A DNA stretch of 64,000 nt from Meconema thalassinum (lineage: Eukaryota; Arthropoda; Insecta; Orthoptera; Tettigoniidae): the NCBI GenBank assembly GCA_946902985.2, contig OX336388.2, positions 1,386,909,723 through 1,386,973,722 of the forward strand, given 5' to 3'. Below, piece by piece: positions 32,637-42,313 of the stretch. The position numbers and the translations under genes are program-made. Each line of letters opens with the position of its first letter. Position 1 is the first letter of the stretch. Below the pieces are notes generated by a model. It made no database searches. It was given only the letters and a program-made list of their open reading frames with translations, and was not told the origin of the DNA.

Positions 32637-34150
32637 CAAGTAGTTCCGTGAAGAACTATACAGCCTATTTTCATATATCCTATTTTTGTTAATTGCCTCT
32701 ATCTACATACAAAATTTCAGTTTGATTGCTGTAATAGATTCGTAGATATTGAGAACCGACTAAATATTTCGGATGGTCGCCATGTTGGATTTTATATATG
32801 TAGGTCCTACAGTTATGTACTGTTACATGAAGATTATTGTGTACGTGTAGCATTCAAACTTCAATCGCATGATTAGGACACAAGAAGTAACAAGGAGATT
32901 TTAAAATTTCGCACAGCTGCCATCTTGTGGTTATGGAAACAATTGAAATAAATTAGATGCCAGTGGATTAACATTAGTATAGAGATTTACTGTACCTAGT
33001 TTCACTGCACTCAGATGGTTAAATTGCGAGAAACGTCCATGTGAATATTTATACTTCGCGTCGCCGCCATGTTGGATTTGTGATCACCAGGTTATTTCAA
33101 GTCCTATAGGTGAACTTAAGTTCATAGCCCCTATGAACATTAAAAAATTCAGTTTGGTTGATATAATAGATTCGTAGATATTCAGAGCCGTCTAAATATT
33201 TCGGATGGTTTGTTGGATTGTTAAATGTATAGGCCATAGAGTCATATACCATTACAGGAAAATTATTCCGTAGGTTCATTATTCAAACTTTCACTTTGAT
33301 CGCATGATTACGACACAAGAAATAAAAACTTAGTATTAAATTCGCACAGCCGCCATCTTGAGGTTATGTAAACAATTGAACTAAATTAGATACCAGTGCA
33401 TTACAATGTGTATAAACATTTCCTGTACCAGATTTCATTGCGTTTGAATCATTAAATCGAAAGAAAGGTCTATTTAAATTTTCAAATTTGCTTAGCCGCC
33501 ATGTTCGTTTAGTAGTTAACCGGTTTTTGAAAGTCTTATAGGTGAACTTCCAGTAGTGCCCTTTATCTCCATACAAAATTTCAGGGTGATATCGCTTATA
33601 GTTTCAGAGATAAAGAATGCCGGTGAAATATTTCGCACATCCGCCATCTTGTGGTTATGTAAACAATTTAACGAAGTTAGATGTCGGTGCATTACAATGT
33701 GTATAAACATATACTGTACCAAGTTGTATTGCGTTTGGTTGGTTAAATAGCGAGAAACGTCTATTTAAAAGTCGCGAATTCGCGGGGCCGCCATGTTGGT
33801 TTTGTAGTTACCAGGTTTTCAAAAGTCACATAGGTGAAATTCTAGTAGTTCCCTTTATCACCATAAAAAATCCAGGATGATATCGGGAATAGTTTCGGAG
33901 ATATTGAATGCAGGTGAAATATTTCGCACAGCCGCCATGTTGGATTGGTGATACGTAACAAAATTTGAAGGGCACGGTCGGGGTCGTCCGGAATAGTGCT
34001 ATGATCTTACCGAGTTTCATTGAAATCGCTCCAGCCGTTTAGAAGTTATTAGGACACACACACACACCTCACACACACACACGCACACACACACACACGG
34101 ATAAAAGGTGATCTCATAAGCCTATTTTTTCAAAATTGAAAATAGGCTAA
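32636..34150 (-). mobile_element. Family A element A3, complete, minus strand
   Basis: The left end ACAAGTAGTTCCGTGAAGAAC is the 3' hairpin, followed by GCCTATTTTC. The interior comprises 290-bp diverged units with GCCGCCAT(G/C)TT motifs. A (CA)n tract at 34050-34100 comes next, and the right end is CCTATTTTTTCAAAATTGAAAATAGGCTAA. In this orientation the 5' terminus TTAGCCTATTTTC is at 34150. It defines both ends of family A and shows the same asymmetric arrangement as family B. Confidence 0.68.
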
Positions 34151-34761
34151 AAATTGTGACACTACAGTAGTTATTTTCCTAAATTTATCTATTTAGCGTA
34201 TGGCACATTAAAACATTAAATTATCTCATACATGAAGTTTGATAAAAATTCCAGCCATTAAAAAACAACTTTCTACATCTCTGCTTAGTGTTGTTAGTAT
34301 AAAACAAAGTCCCCGATTCTTGGATGTCACGGGTAATCTCGAGAACCACTGGATGGATATTGATGCGGTTTTCACTATTCTGTAAAGGATATCTTGAGGA
34401 AGGTTTCTGTAGAAAATAATTTATTTATGAACAAAGGAAGCCAAGCAGTAACGATTTCAGTGAAAAAGTCGAAAAGAAACCTGGCGTCCATGCGCTTTTT
34501 AGGTAGATTTCATTAGAAAGTTAACTATTGCAATGGGTACCAGGTTTCGACTTCAGGAAAATTTCGATATGTCTTCGGGTTTCACATCCCCTGACCACAA
34601 AACCACTGTCAGTTCAAAAGATTATCCCGAATGCGACGTGGGGCTTTGCTCTTTTCAGAGACTCCCTTCAGTGTACTGTAAATATAGTGTAAGGCATTGA
34701 TAAATAAATATGAAATGAAATGAAATGAAATTAAATTAAATGTATGTATATATATATATCA
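34151..34761. repeat. AT-rich repeat Z, first copy
   Basis: Segments such as AAAACCACTGTCAGTTCAAAAG (34600) and TTTCTTGTGGACACGATAACTA (34762) recur in diverged form at 54650-54760, marking a dispersed repeat of unknown class. No coding motif. Confidence 0.5.
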
Positions 34762-34903
34762 CTTTCTTGTGGACACGATAACTACAGCAATTTTGCACCA
34801 ATCACCTTGATTTCTTTACATAATATGTATCCCTTTCTTGTGGACACGATAACTACAGCAATTTTGCACCAATCACCTTGAATGTTTTACATAATATGTA
34901 TCC
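34762..34903 (+). repeat. 71-bp tandem duplication
   Basis: CTTTCTTGTGGACACGATAAC starts at 34762 and again at 34833, each followed by CAGCAATTTTGCACCAATCAC and ACATAATATGTATCC. There are two units with very few differences. Confidence 0.9.
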
Positions 34904-35740
34904 CTTTAAAATCTTGGTCAAGTTCATTAATGGGCAACATCGGTCGAAGGGGGTGACAATGGGGGTCTTGTTTCAAAAACGTGAAATATCGCTATAACTC
35001 TCTTAATATTTGAAATATCGAATCCATTTAAAGTTCATACTATGTGTCGGATAAGGGTCAAACCTTTATGTTTGAAAAGTTTTTGATAGCACCAACCATT
35101 GACCAAAGGGGTGGGAAAAAGTTGGTTTTACGGGAAACATTAATCATATCTCTCTTAATAGGGAAAATACCAAAACCGTACAAAATGGACAATATTCCCT
35201 TAATAATTACCTAAAACTTTTGTCTGAAAGAATTATTATATGACCCACCATTACGCCAAGGGATGAGCAAAATGATTTCGGAATTTTAAGGAAACTAGCA
35301 GAAGTACCCGCTCTTCGAACGGTCTTCGGTATTAATAACCAGACGTTATCAATTGAGCTACTGTTGCAATGGTTAGGGGCTTGATATCCCTTCATACGTT
35401 TATCTGAGTGAAGTTAGTTTTCTGGGAATATCACAGACACTGTTAATTTAAAGTCCTTAAAATGTGGTTTTCGGAGACTCTTTATGGACTCCCGAAATTT
35501 GTGTCTCACATTGAGAAGTGCAACATATGCTTTGGTCGTCCTTCTAAGATAATTTTTATATTTCGCCTATTTTAGCATGTATTTTGAAAAGTTTTTTTTT
35601 TCTTATACCAACCCTTCTATGAGAAGTACGGTGAAGAGTTGTATAAATGATTGGTGTATTGACTCTCATGGATACCTAATTTTACTATGCTCCAAACATT
35701 CGAACACGAGTTATAGGCGTACATAAAGATACACAGAAAG
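34904..35740. other. AT-rich, repeat-like, no gene
   Basis: Contains the CCGCTCTTCGAACGG hairpin motif at 35309-35323 and a stretch (35400-35650) resembling repeat X (GGGAATATC.CAGA.ACTGTT.., CGTCCTTCTA, ATGAGAAGTACGG.GAAGAG). No coding frame of interest. Confidence 0.45.
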
Positions 35741-36152
35741 GCCGAAAATCCCTAAGTATGCCTTACTTCGGAGGGGAAGTAAAGCCGGCGGTCCCATGTC
35801 ATAGATTAATGGCATGTAATAGAACCTTCCACTAACTACAATTGTGTGAAGCTAAATTTGTAGGTCAGATTTGATTAACGCTCTATTAACTCCAAAGTTT
35901 GCCGCCAGGTGACGGTTGCGGTGGCATCTAGTAGCCAAGTCACAGCTAGATGTCGTTGACGGTAGCATTTGGTAGCAAAAGTAGGAACTACAGGAAATTA
36001 ATTGTCTGCAGTCCTTACCTGAAATTCAGATAACAAACAATAATACAGCCATCACAACTAACACCGGTTATGAGACAGATTCTACACACAATCAAAGTAC
36101 ACGAGGCTACGTGAACGCGTTGTCGCAGCTTCTAAACTGAGGAACCAACCTA
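35741..36152 (+). mobile_element. SINE-G, 5'-truncated, plus strand
   Basis: Begins in the body (GGAGGGGAAGTAAAGCCGGC) and continues through the 3' segment (ACCGGTTATGAGACAGATTC, CGCGTTGTCGCAG) to GAGGAACCAACC. The tRNA head is missing. Confidence 0.85.
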
Positions 36153-36763
36153 CAACATAATCACCCAGATGTCCGACTATGGATATATCAACCACACAGT
36201 ATCAAACAAAATCATCCTTACGATGAACCCGTTTGTGGAAAAGGAAGTTAGAATGTGCTCAATCTAAATTCACCTAACGTGTACTTCCTGACGTGAAAAT
36301 AAAATTGAAAACCTCGTAGATGAAACGCAATACACCTCATATAAAGACTGACCCTCTCCGTTGTTAAGTCCCCATCCACAGGAAGACACCTTTAACAAAT
36401 TATAAAGGCTTGTGGTGCATGAATATTCAGTTTCTTTAGCCTCCAATGGCCCAAATACCTAATAGCCGCAAAAAGTACTATTTCAATTCAGGAATTTTTG
36501 AAAATAATGTTGCTGTTTGGAGATATAATTCTGTACGACGTATAACACGTGTAAATCACGTGAAAGAATTCTAGGGTACCCCTTGACCCCCTTATGCGCA
36601 TTGATGAATTTTACAGTCTAAGTTGGTTCCGTGATAACCTTATAGCCAGTTGCAAACTTTCACAGAAATGTAATAAGTGGGATGGCATTGGTTTTTACAG
36701 AAATAGATGGAAAATTGGGTGTCTTCTCTTGAGAAACTGTTGTCATGGTTGCCGGCTTGCATT
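36153..36763 (+). repeat. Repeat X, left part
   Basis: ACCCCTTGACCCCCTTATGCGC, TGATGAATTTTACAGTC, CGTGATAACCTTATAGCC and GTTGCCGGCTTGCATTCCTTC match a second copy at 47330-47570. The right part of this copy is displaced to 41326-41458 by the RTE insertion. Confidence 0.75.
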
Positions 36764-36777
36764 CCTTCATTAGTTTA
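36764..36777 (-). repeat. 14-bp target-site duplication, left
   Basis: CCTTCATTAGTTTA, identical to 41312-41325 on the other side of the RTE element. The unoccupied copy of repeat X at 47547 reads CTTTCATTA, supporting the junction. Confidence 0.9.
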
Positions 36778-36807
36778 CTTACTTACTTACTTACTTACTC
36801 CATGGCG

Positions 36808-38024
36808 CTACAACCCGGGGTGGGTTTTGGCCTCTTGGACAACTGCTCTCCACGTTGGTCTATCCATCGCCTTGCTCCTCCATCCTCTCACTCCCATTGC
36901 GACGAGGTCTGCAGCCACACCATCCAACCATCTCTTCTTAGGACGTCCTTTCCTCCTCCTGGAGAATAGCCTCCCTTTCAATATTCTCTTGGGCATCTGG
37001 CTCTCCGGCATCCTCTCTATATGTCCCAACCATTGGATTCTCTGTGCCTTTATAAACTTTACGATATCTTGTTTTCCAATCAATTTGTTTAGTTCATGGT
37101 TATATCGTATTCTCCATCCATCTTCCCCTCTAACAGGGCCATATATTCTTCGCAGTAATTTCCTTTCAAAACACTTCACAGTATTCTCATCATCCATAGT
37201 TAATGTCCAAGCTTCAGAGCCATAGGTCACTACTGGTCTTATCATTGTCTTATATAGCTTCATTTTGGTTGTTCGCGATATAAGTTGATTCCTGAGCATC
37301 TTGATATTTGCATAGTATGCTTTGTTTCCAGCCCGTAATCGATCTTTAATACAGTTTTTCATATCACACTGGTTGTTAATAAGTACTCCTAGATACTTAA
37401 ATTGTGTCACACCCTCAAATGTCTTATCGCCTATTTTAATATCATGCGGGGCTCTTCTTGTGTTAGATGTGGACATTACCATGCTCTTAGTTTTACTCTC
37501 ATTCACTAATAACCCAATATTTGTAGCCTCTTTCTTTAATTCTAAATATACTCTTTTCAGTGTACGCTTCTCTCTTGCTATGGTCACTACATCATCTGCA
37601 TAAGCACAGATCTGACTTGATTTGTTAAAAATAGTTTCTCCCTGGTCCACTTTACTGATTGCTTTATGTAGTGCAAGGTTAAAGAGTACTGCAGACAATC
37701 CATCTCCTTGTTTTACACCCATATTAATTGTAAAGGGTTTACTCAGCTTATTTCCATTTTTCACTCGTGCCCATGTGTTATCTAGTGTCATCCTTATCAG
37801 CCGGATTATCTTTCCAGGTATCCTCATTTCTCCTAGTAATTCATATAGTCTTTCTCTACATACACTATCGAAAGCTTGTTTAAAATTTATAAAGAGCATG
37901 TGGAGGTCAATATCATATTCATAAAACTTTTCCATCATCTGCCTAATTACAAAGATTTGATCCGTTGTACTCCGGTTGGGTCTAAAACCACACTGATATT
38001 CACTCAGAATTTCTTCTGAGGTAC
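36808..38024 (-). pseudogene. RTE LINE, RT palm to C-terminus (3' half)
   Basis: Open over about 400 codons. It contains SEYQCGFRPNRSTTDQIF, then INFKQAFDSV (motif A; the expected first Asp is Asn here, so the catalytic site is damaged), GVKQGDGLSAVLFNLAL (motif B) and YADDVVTIA (motif C). The C-terminal GSEAWTLT, LGHIERMP and KGRPKKRWLDGV blocks are typical of RTE elements. The ATG at 38052 belongs to flanking nested-LINE sequence. The true frame began upstream of the insertion at 39386. Confidence 0.9.
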
Positions 38025-39381
38025 CCCCTGATTTCAAGAAGAATGTAATCATCCCTATTCCAAAGAAAGTGGGAGCTGACAGATGTGAAGATTACCGTAC
38101 AATCAGCTTGATTACTCATGCTTCAAAGATCCTGTCTAGAATAATTTACAAGAGGATTGAAAGCCAGATAGAAACGGAGTTGGGTGAAGACCAGTTTGGT
38201 TTCAGGAGAAATGTAGGAAGAAGGGAAGCTGTACTAAGTCTTAGGCTGATTTTGGAAGGTAGAATAAGTAAAGATAAGAGAATGTTCATGGCTTTTGTAT
38301 ACTTAGAAAAGGCTTTTGATAACGTTGATTGGACTAAATTGTTTGACATTTTGAAATCGATTGGAATAAAGTACAGGGATAGGAGGGTGATATACAATCT
38401 ATACAGAAACCAGACAGCAGTCATTCGAGTTGAAGGACATGAGAGAGAAGCAGGTATTCAGAAAGGTGTAAGGCAAGGCTGCAACTTATCACCCATACTT
38501 TTCAATCTTTACATTGAACAAGCAATGAAGGAAATTAGAGAAAATTTTATAGTGGGAGTGAAGATTCAAGGAGAAATAATTTCAACTCTGAGATTTACTG
38601 ATGACATCGTCATCTTGGCCGACAAGCATGAGGATTTGAATGAGTTTTTGAATGGTATGGACTCCGTCTTACGGAAAGAATTCATGATGAAAATTAATAA
38701 ATGTAAAACAAAAATACTGGAATGCAGCCGAAATAAATCAGAAACCTCTATGGAGATCAAATTGACAGGTGAAAAGCTGAAGGAAGTAGGAGACTTCTGT
38801 TACTTAGGAAGCAGAATAACCAGTGATGGACGAAGCAAAGAGGACATAAAAAGTAGGTTGGCTCAGGCAAAGAAAGCATTTCTACAAAAAAGGAATCTGC
38901 TGACATCGAATATAGATTTAGGTATTAGAAGTCATTTTTGAAAGCCTTTGTCTGGAGCGTGGCGCTCTATGGAAGTGAAACTTGGACTATTGGTGCAGCA
39001 GAAAAGAGGAGAATTGAAGCATTTGAAATGTGGTGTTACAGGAGAATGATGAAGATCAGATGGGTAGATAGGGTTACAAACAAAGAGGTATTAAGACGAG
39101 TGGGAGAGGAGAGATGTTTCTGGCGACTGCTAATGAAGAGAAGAGATAGGTTGGTAGGACACATACTAAGACACCCAGTAATAGCAAGCTTAGTTATGGA
39201 AGGAAGGGTCGAGGACAAGAACTGTAGGGGTAGACCAAGGTTAGAATATGTTAAACAGATTGCCTCGGATGTAGGGTGTGGTAGCTTTGTAGAGATGAAA
39301 CGATTAGCTCAGGACAGGGAGTCATGGAGATCTGCATCAAACCAGTCAAAACACTGAAGAATCAAACAACAACAACAACAA
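38025..39381 (+). mobile_element. RTE-like LINE (family b), 5'-truncated, nested in the family a LINE
   Basis: A plus-strand LINE fragment starts at about 38025 inside the RT domain (FKKNVIIPIPKKVG) and ends with a (CAA)n-type tail at 39361-39381. Sequence on both sides is the minus-strand family a LINE. Two more copies of the 3' end of family b lie on the minus strand at 20845-21445 and 50870-51060. Confidence 0.9.
38060..39357 (+). pseudogene. RTE-like LINE (family b) RT and C-terminal remnant
   Basis: Two frames joined by one stop/frameshift at about 38940. The first (38069-38941) has DYRTISLITHASKILSRII, GEDQFGFRRNVGRREAV, MAFVYLEKAFDNVDW (motif A, with Tyr in place of the usual Asp), GVRQGCNLSPILFNLYIEQAM (motif B) and FTDDIVILADK (motif C, FTDD instead of FADD). 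The second (38938-39357) has VALYGSETWT, HILRHPVIASLVMEGRVEDK and CRGRPRLEYVKQIASDVG. There is no N-terminal endonuclease. It is inactive. Confidence 0.9.
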
Positions 39382-39385
39382 ATAT

Positions 39386-41146
39386 AGGACATATTATTCC
39401 TCCCCTCCATCCATCTGGCATGTTCTCTTCTTCCCATCTTCTTTCCAATAGTTTATGTATTCTATCTTCCAATGCCGCTCCTCCATATTTTATCATTTCT
39501 GCTACTATACTGTCTTCCCCTGGTGATTTGTTGTTTTTCATTTTCTTCATTACATTTGCCACTTCAAATCTTGTAGGACTCATAATACTTGCATTCTCAT
39601 TCTCTGATTCTGTAGGACTCTTAATACTTGCATTCTCATTCTCTGATTCTGATCTAATTACTCATTGTCTCTCGTTTTGTTGCATATGTTGTTCAATTTC
39701 TGGCTCTACACTTTCACTTAGAAGTTCCTTAAAGTGTTCAGACCATCTATCTAACACTTTGTTCTCATCATTCAGTATCATCCCTTGTCTATCCTTGCAT
39801 CTTCTTTCCCTCGGTTGGAAACCTTTCCCCATTTTACCAATTGCCGCATAGAATTTTCTTACTTCACTTCCCTGGTTTAATTCTTCTATTTCTATAAATT
39901 GTTTCTTTATGTGTTCCTTTTTCTTTCTTCTACATACTTTGTTGGCATTCAACCTCAGTTGCCTATAATGTTCACAGTTGCTTCTTGTTTCTCTCAAGAA
40001 CATCTTTTCTCTTGCTCTATTCTTCTCTTCTATTGCTTCCCTACACTCTTGATCAAACCATTCATTCCGGGTTTGCTGACTCTTTCCGATTATTTCTTCT
40101 GCAGCCAGTTTAACTACTTCCTCTATTTGCTTACACTCTTCATTGAGATCATCTCTCTCTTTTTCTTCTTCTAATTTCTTTTGTATTTCTCTCTGATATT
40201 CCTCCTTAATTCTTTCATCTCCTAGTCTTTCAACGTTTATACTGTTCTTCCAGGGTTCAGATTCTGTTTTCGTTTTAGCCAGCTTTTCTCTAAGTACTGC
40301 TTTGACTAGATAGTGATCTGAATCACAATTTGGTCCTCTACAACTCCGCACATCTATAATTGACGAAGTATATCTTGCATTGATTAACACATGGTCTATT
40401 TGATTCACGGTTGTAGAATCAGGAGTCTTCCAAGTACCTAGATGTATTCGTTTATGTGGGAAACATGTACTTTTGATCACCATATTGTTCCTGATGGCAA
40501 AATGCCCAAGTAGTGTGCCATTCTGGTTACTAACATCATGTAGCGTATGTTCCCCTGCACATCTCATCAATAGATCCTTCCCAATCTTTGCGTTAAAGTC
40601 ACCCATTATTATCAATGTATCGTATCTCTGTATCTCACCGCATTTCTGTTCCAATTGTTCATAGAACTCTTCCTTCTCATCCTCATCTTTCTCTTCAGTT
40701 GGTGCATACACTGACAATGTGGATATGTTCCTGAATCTTCCTTTGATGCGCAATTTACAAAATCTTTCATTTATGGCTTCATATTCCATAATACTATTCC
40801 TTACTGACTTGGATACCATAAATCCTGTATCATGTTGCCCTGTTCTGCTATTTGGACCACTATACAATATTGAATATTCCCTTTTATCTATCCTTCCTTG
40901 TCCTTGCCATCTTACCTCTTGTAACGCTACAATGTCTAAATTAAATTTAGTTATCTCTTCTCCTGTTTCATTCATCTTTCCTGGTCTCAACATCGTTCTT
41001 ACATTCCACGTCGCAATATACAAATCTCTTTTCCGTAATCCAGGCCGAGGTTGTCTTCTGTTAAATCCGTCCTTCCGAGGCAATTGTCCTTGTTTCGTAA
41101 CAGGTTCTTTTTTATGGTGTGGGGTTGTTAGCCCCACGTCCAACAC
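39386..41146 (-). pseudogene. RTE LINE, endonuclease and RT N-terminus (5' half)
   Basis: APE-type endonuclease with its catalytic blocks in order: ATWNVRTM (Asn48), ALQEVRWQG (Glu77), LIIMGDFNAKIG, NQIDHVLIN and SDHYLV (near residue 270). A charged, coiled linker follows, then the RT N-terminus NVMKKMKNNKSPGEDSIVAEMI and GWRGGIICPIF, where the nested LINE interrupts it. The only break before that is one in-frame TGA at 39659-39661. A 39-bp tandem duplication (39573-39650) adds 13 residues next to it. Antisense frames here (for example 39324-39851 plus) are shadows. Confidence 0.92.
39573..39650. repeat. 39-bp tandem duplication inside the RTE frame
   Basis: GTAGGACTC.TAATACTTGC..CTCTGATTCT is repeated twice in phase (39573-39611 and 39612-39650). 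The frame is kept. Confidence 0.92.
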
Positions 41147-41311
41147 CCAGCCTGGAGGGCCAGAGTATCCCGTTTAGTCTGGATCATCACCTTCGACCTG
41201 TCCGGCTTGGGAGACCCTACCAGTAGCTAAGCTACCGCCAGCATAGCTCTCAGGATCATTTGACCACGCAAGCTCCACCACCGCGTCAAGGTAAGGATAC
41301 CATCGGTGGAG
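41147..41311 (-). other. 5' UTR of the RTE LINE
   Basis: GC-richer leader on the minus strand (GGTGGAGCTTGCGTGGTC, GAGAGCTATGCTGGCGGTAG, AACGGGATACTCTGGCC) between the target duplication and the first ATG. It is part of the LINE, not host sequence. Confidence 0.7.
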
Positions 41312-41325
41312 CCTTCATTAGTTTA
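41312..41325 (-). repeat. 14-bp target-site duplication, right
   Basis: CCTTCATTAGTTTA, partner of 36764-36777. Confidence 0.9.
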
Positions 41326-41458
41326 TCAAATTAAATTAGTTTTATGGGAATATCTCAGAAACTGTTGGTTTTAGAGCCTTAAAATGTAGTTTTCGGGAAC
41401 CCTCGAGTTTTGTTTCTGCCACCGAGGGGCTAAACAATGAGCGTTGTCTCGTCGTTGT
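41326..41458 (+). repeat. Repeat X, continuation
   Basis: GGGAATATCTCAGAAACTGTTGG and TTGTCTCGTCGTTGTATGCC match 47578-47690. The next insertion, the Penelope pair, begins here, so repeat X was hit by two retroelements. Confidence 0.75.
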
Positions 41459-41612
41459 ATGCCTTAATATTGTGGTGTTTGAAGCCATATTTTCAGTGTT
41501 GCCTTAGTAAACAAGAGTTTAGTGCTTTTCAGTCGGTCAACACGAATGTACCCAAAAGAGATGGGTTATGCCCTAATCCTGAAATAAATTACATGAGATT
41601 AATAAAACACTA

Positions 41613-41653
41613 GGATGACCAGTTTCGATCGTCAAGCGATTATCATCAGATCC
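41613..41653 (-). ncRNA. Hammerhead ribozyme, left Penelope copy
   Basis: On the minus strand: GGAT, CTGATGA, stem II ATCG/CGAT with loop CTTGA, GAAA, minimal helix III AC/GT with a TG loop, cleavage site GTC, ATCC closing helix I. Compared with the right copy, one base in stem II differs (TAATCG for TGATCG), shortening stem II by one pair. Its position near the 3' end of the element and its sense orientation match hammerheads reported in Penelope-like terminal repeats. Confidence 0.85.
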
Positions 41654-42313
41654 ATTACACTTAGGCTACAAAATCTATGTTTGAAATACAGGTGAAAATA
41701 TTTACAATATGTACAATTATTTAGTTGCAGTATTAGTACTGCAACTGTCAGTGTATGCTAAATGCAGTATATATGTTAGGTGAAATGCTAAATGGTGACA
41801 GCTATCTGGAGATTGTACTTTAGAGAGATTATATGGTTGTAAACTATGGTTAAACTATAAAATTTTTGGCTAACTACTTATCTGATTGTCTTCCGTATTA
41901 CAGCTACTCGCAGTTTTCGTGCTCACTGGAACTCGCTGTGCGGTCGACTGCGGTGGTTATCTTAACGACTGGTTTTTCCCCTGCCACCTCCCCCCTGTCT
42001 TTACGTGCTGTGGGGAGTGATAGCGATGTGTTTATGTGAGGTGTTGCCAACCTAGATAAGATGTATGTTATTGAATGAGGTGGGTCCACAACTATTAAAG
42101 ACCGTGGATTGGCCCTCGCCACGCGTGGAGCATAACCCATTCGAACTAAGCGTTGACGGTCTTATGAGGACGTCCCGGCACCTTTAATACTGCCGCGAAT
42201 ATGGGCCTTGGTTTATCGCAGAAGCAAAGTACATCGTACACCTGATCCAGATAACATTTACCTATTAAAAAACCCCTAATTTCCCCCCTTTTTTATCTAG
42301 CTTGGCTGTGTCG

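Larger units (their letters stand above)
36778..41311 (-). mobile_element. RTE-type LINE (family a), near full length, interrupted
   Basis: Minus-strand LINE with a 5' UTR (41311-41147), an APE endonuclease-RT frame, and a 3' tail of (TAAG)n seen as CTTACTTACTTAC at 36778-36798. It is bounded by a perfect 14-bp duplication. After removing the nested 1.35-kb plus-strand LINE, about 3.2 kb remain, the usual size of RTE elements. The nested insertion lies inside the RT domain and comes with loss of about 40 codons of the host element. Confidence 0.9.

Noticed and set aside
34762..34903. CRISPR-like direct repeats
   Set aside because: Only two 71-bp units without spacers, in a eukaryotic sequence. 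A simple tandem duplication.
29219..35324. The two CTTCGAACGG hairpin motifs as ends of one large element
   Set aside because: They are in direct, not inverted, orientation, and the sequences beyond them do not match each other.
36707..37924. Plus-strand frames with membrane-protein-like composition (36707-37225, 37322-37603, 37622-37924)
   Set aside because: Antisense to the RTE RT C-terminal half; hydrophobicity is a by-product of Lys/Glu-rich sense codons.
39324..41177. Plus-strand open frames of 90-175 codons (for example 39324-39851, 40719-41177)
   Set aside because: They are antisense to the RTE endonuclease-RT frame, which has clear catalytic motifs. Their Ser/Leu/Phe-rich composition is that of a reverse-strand shadow.
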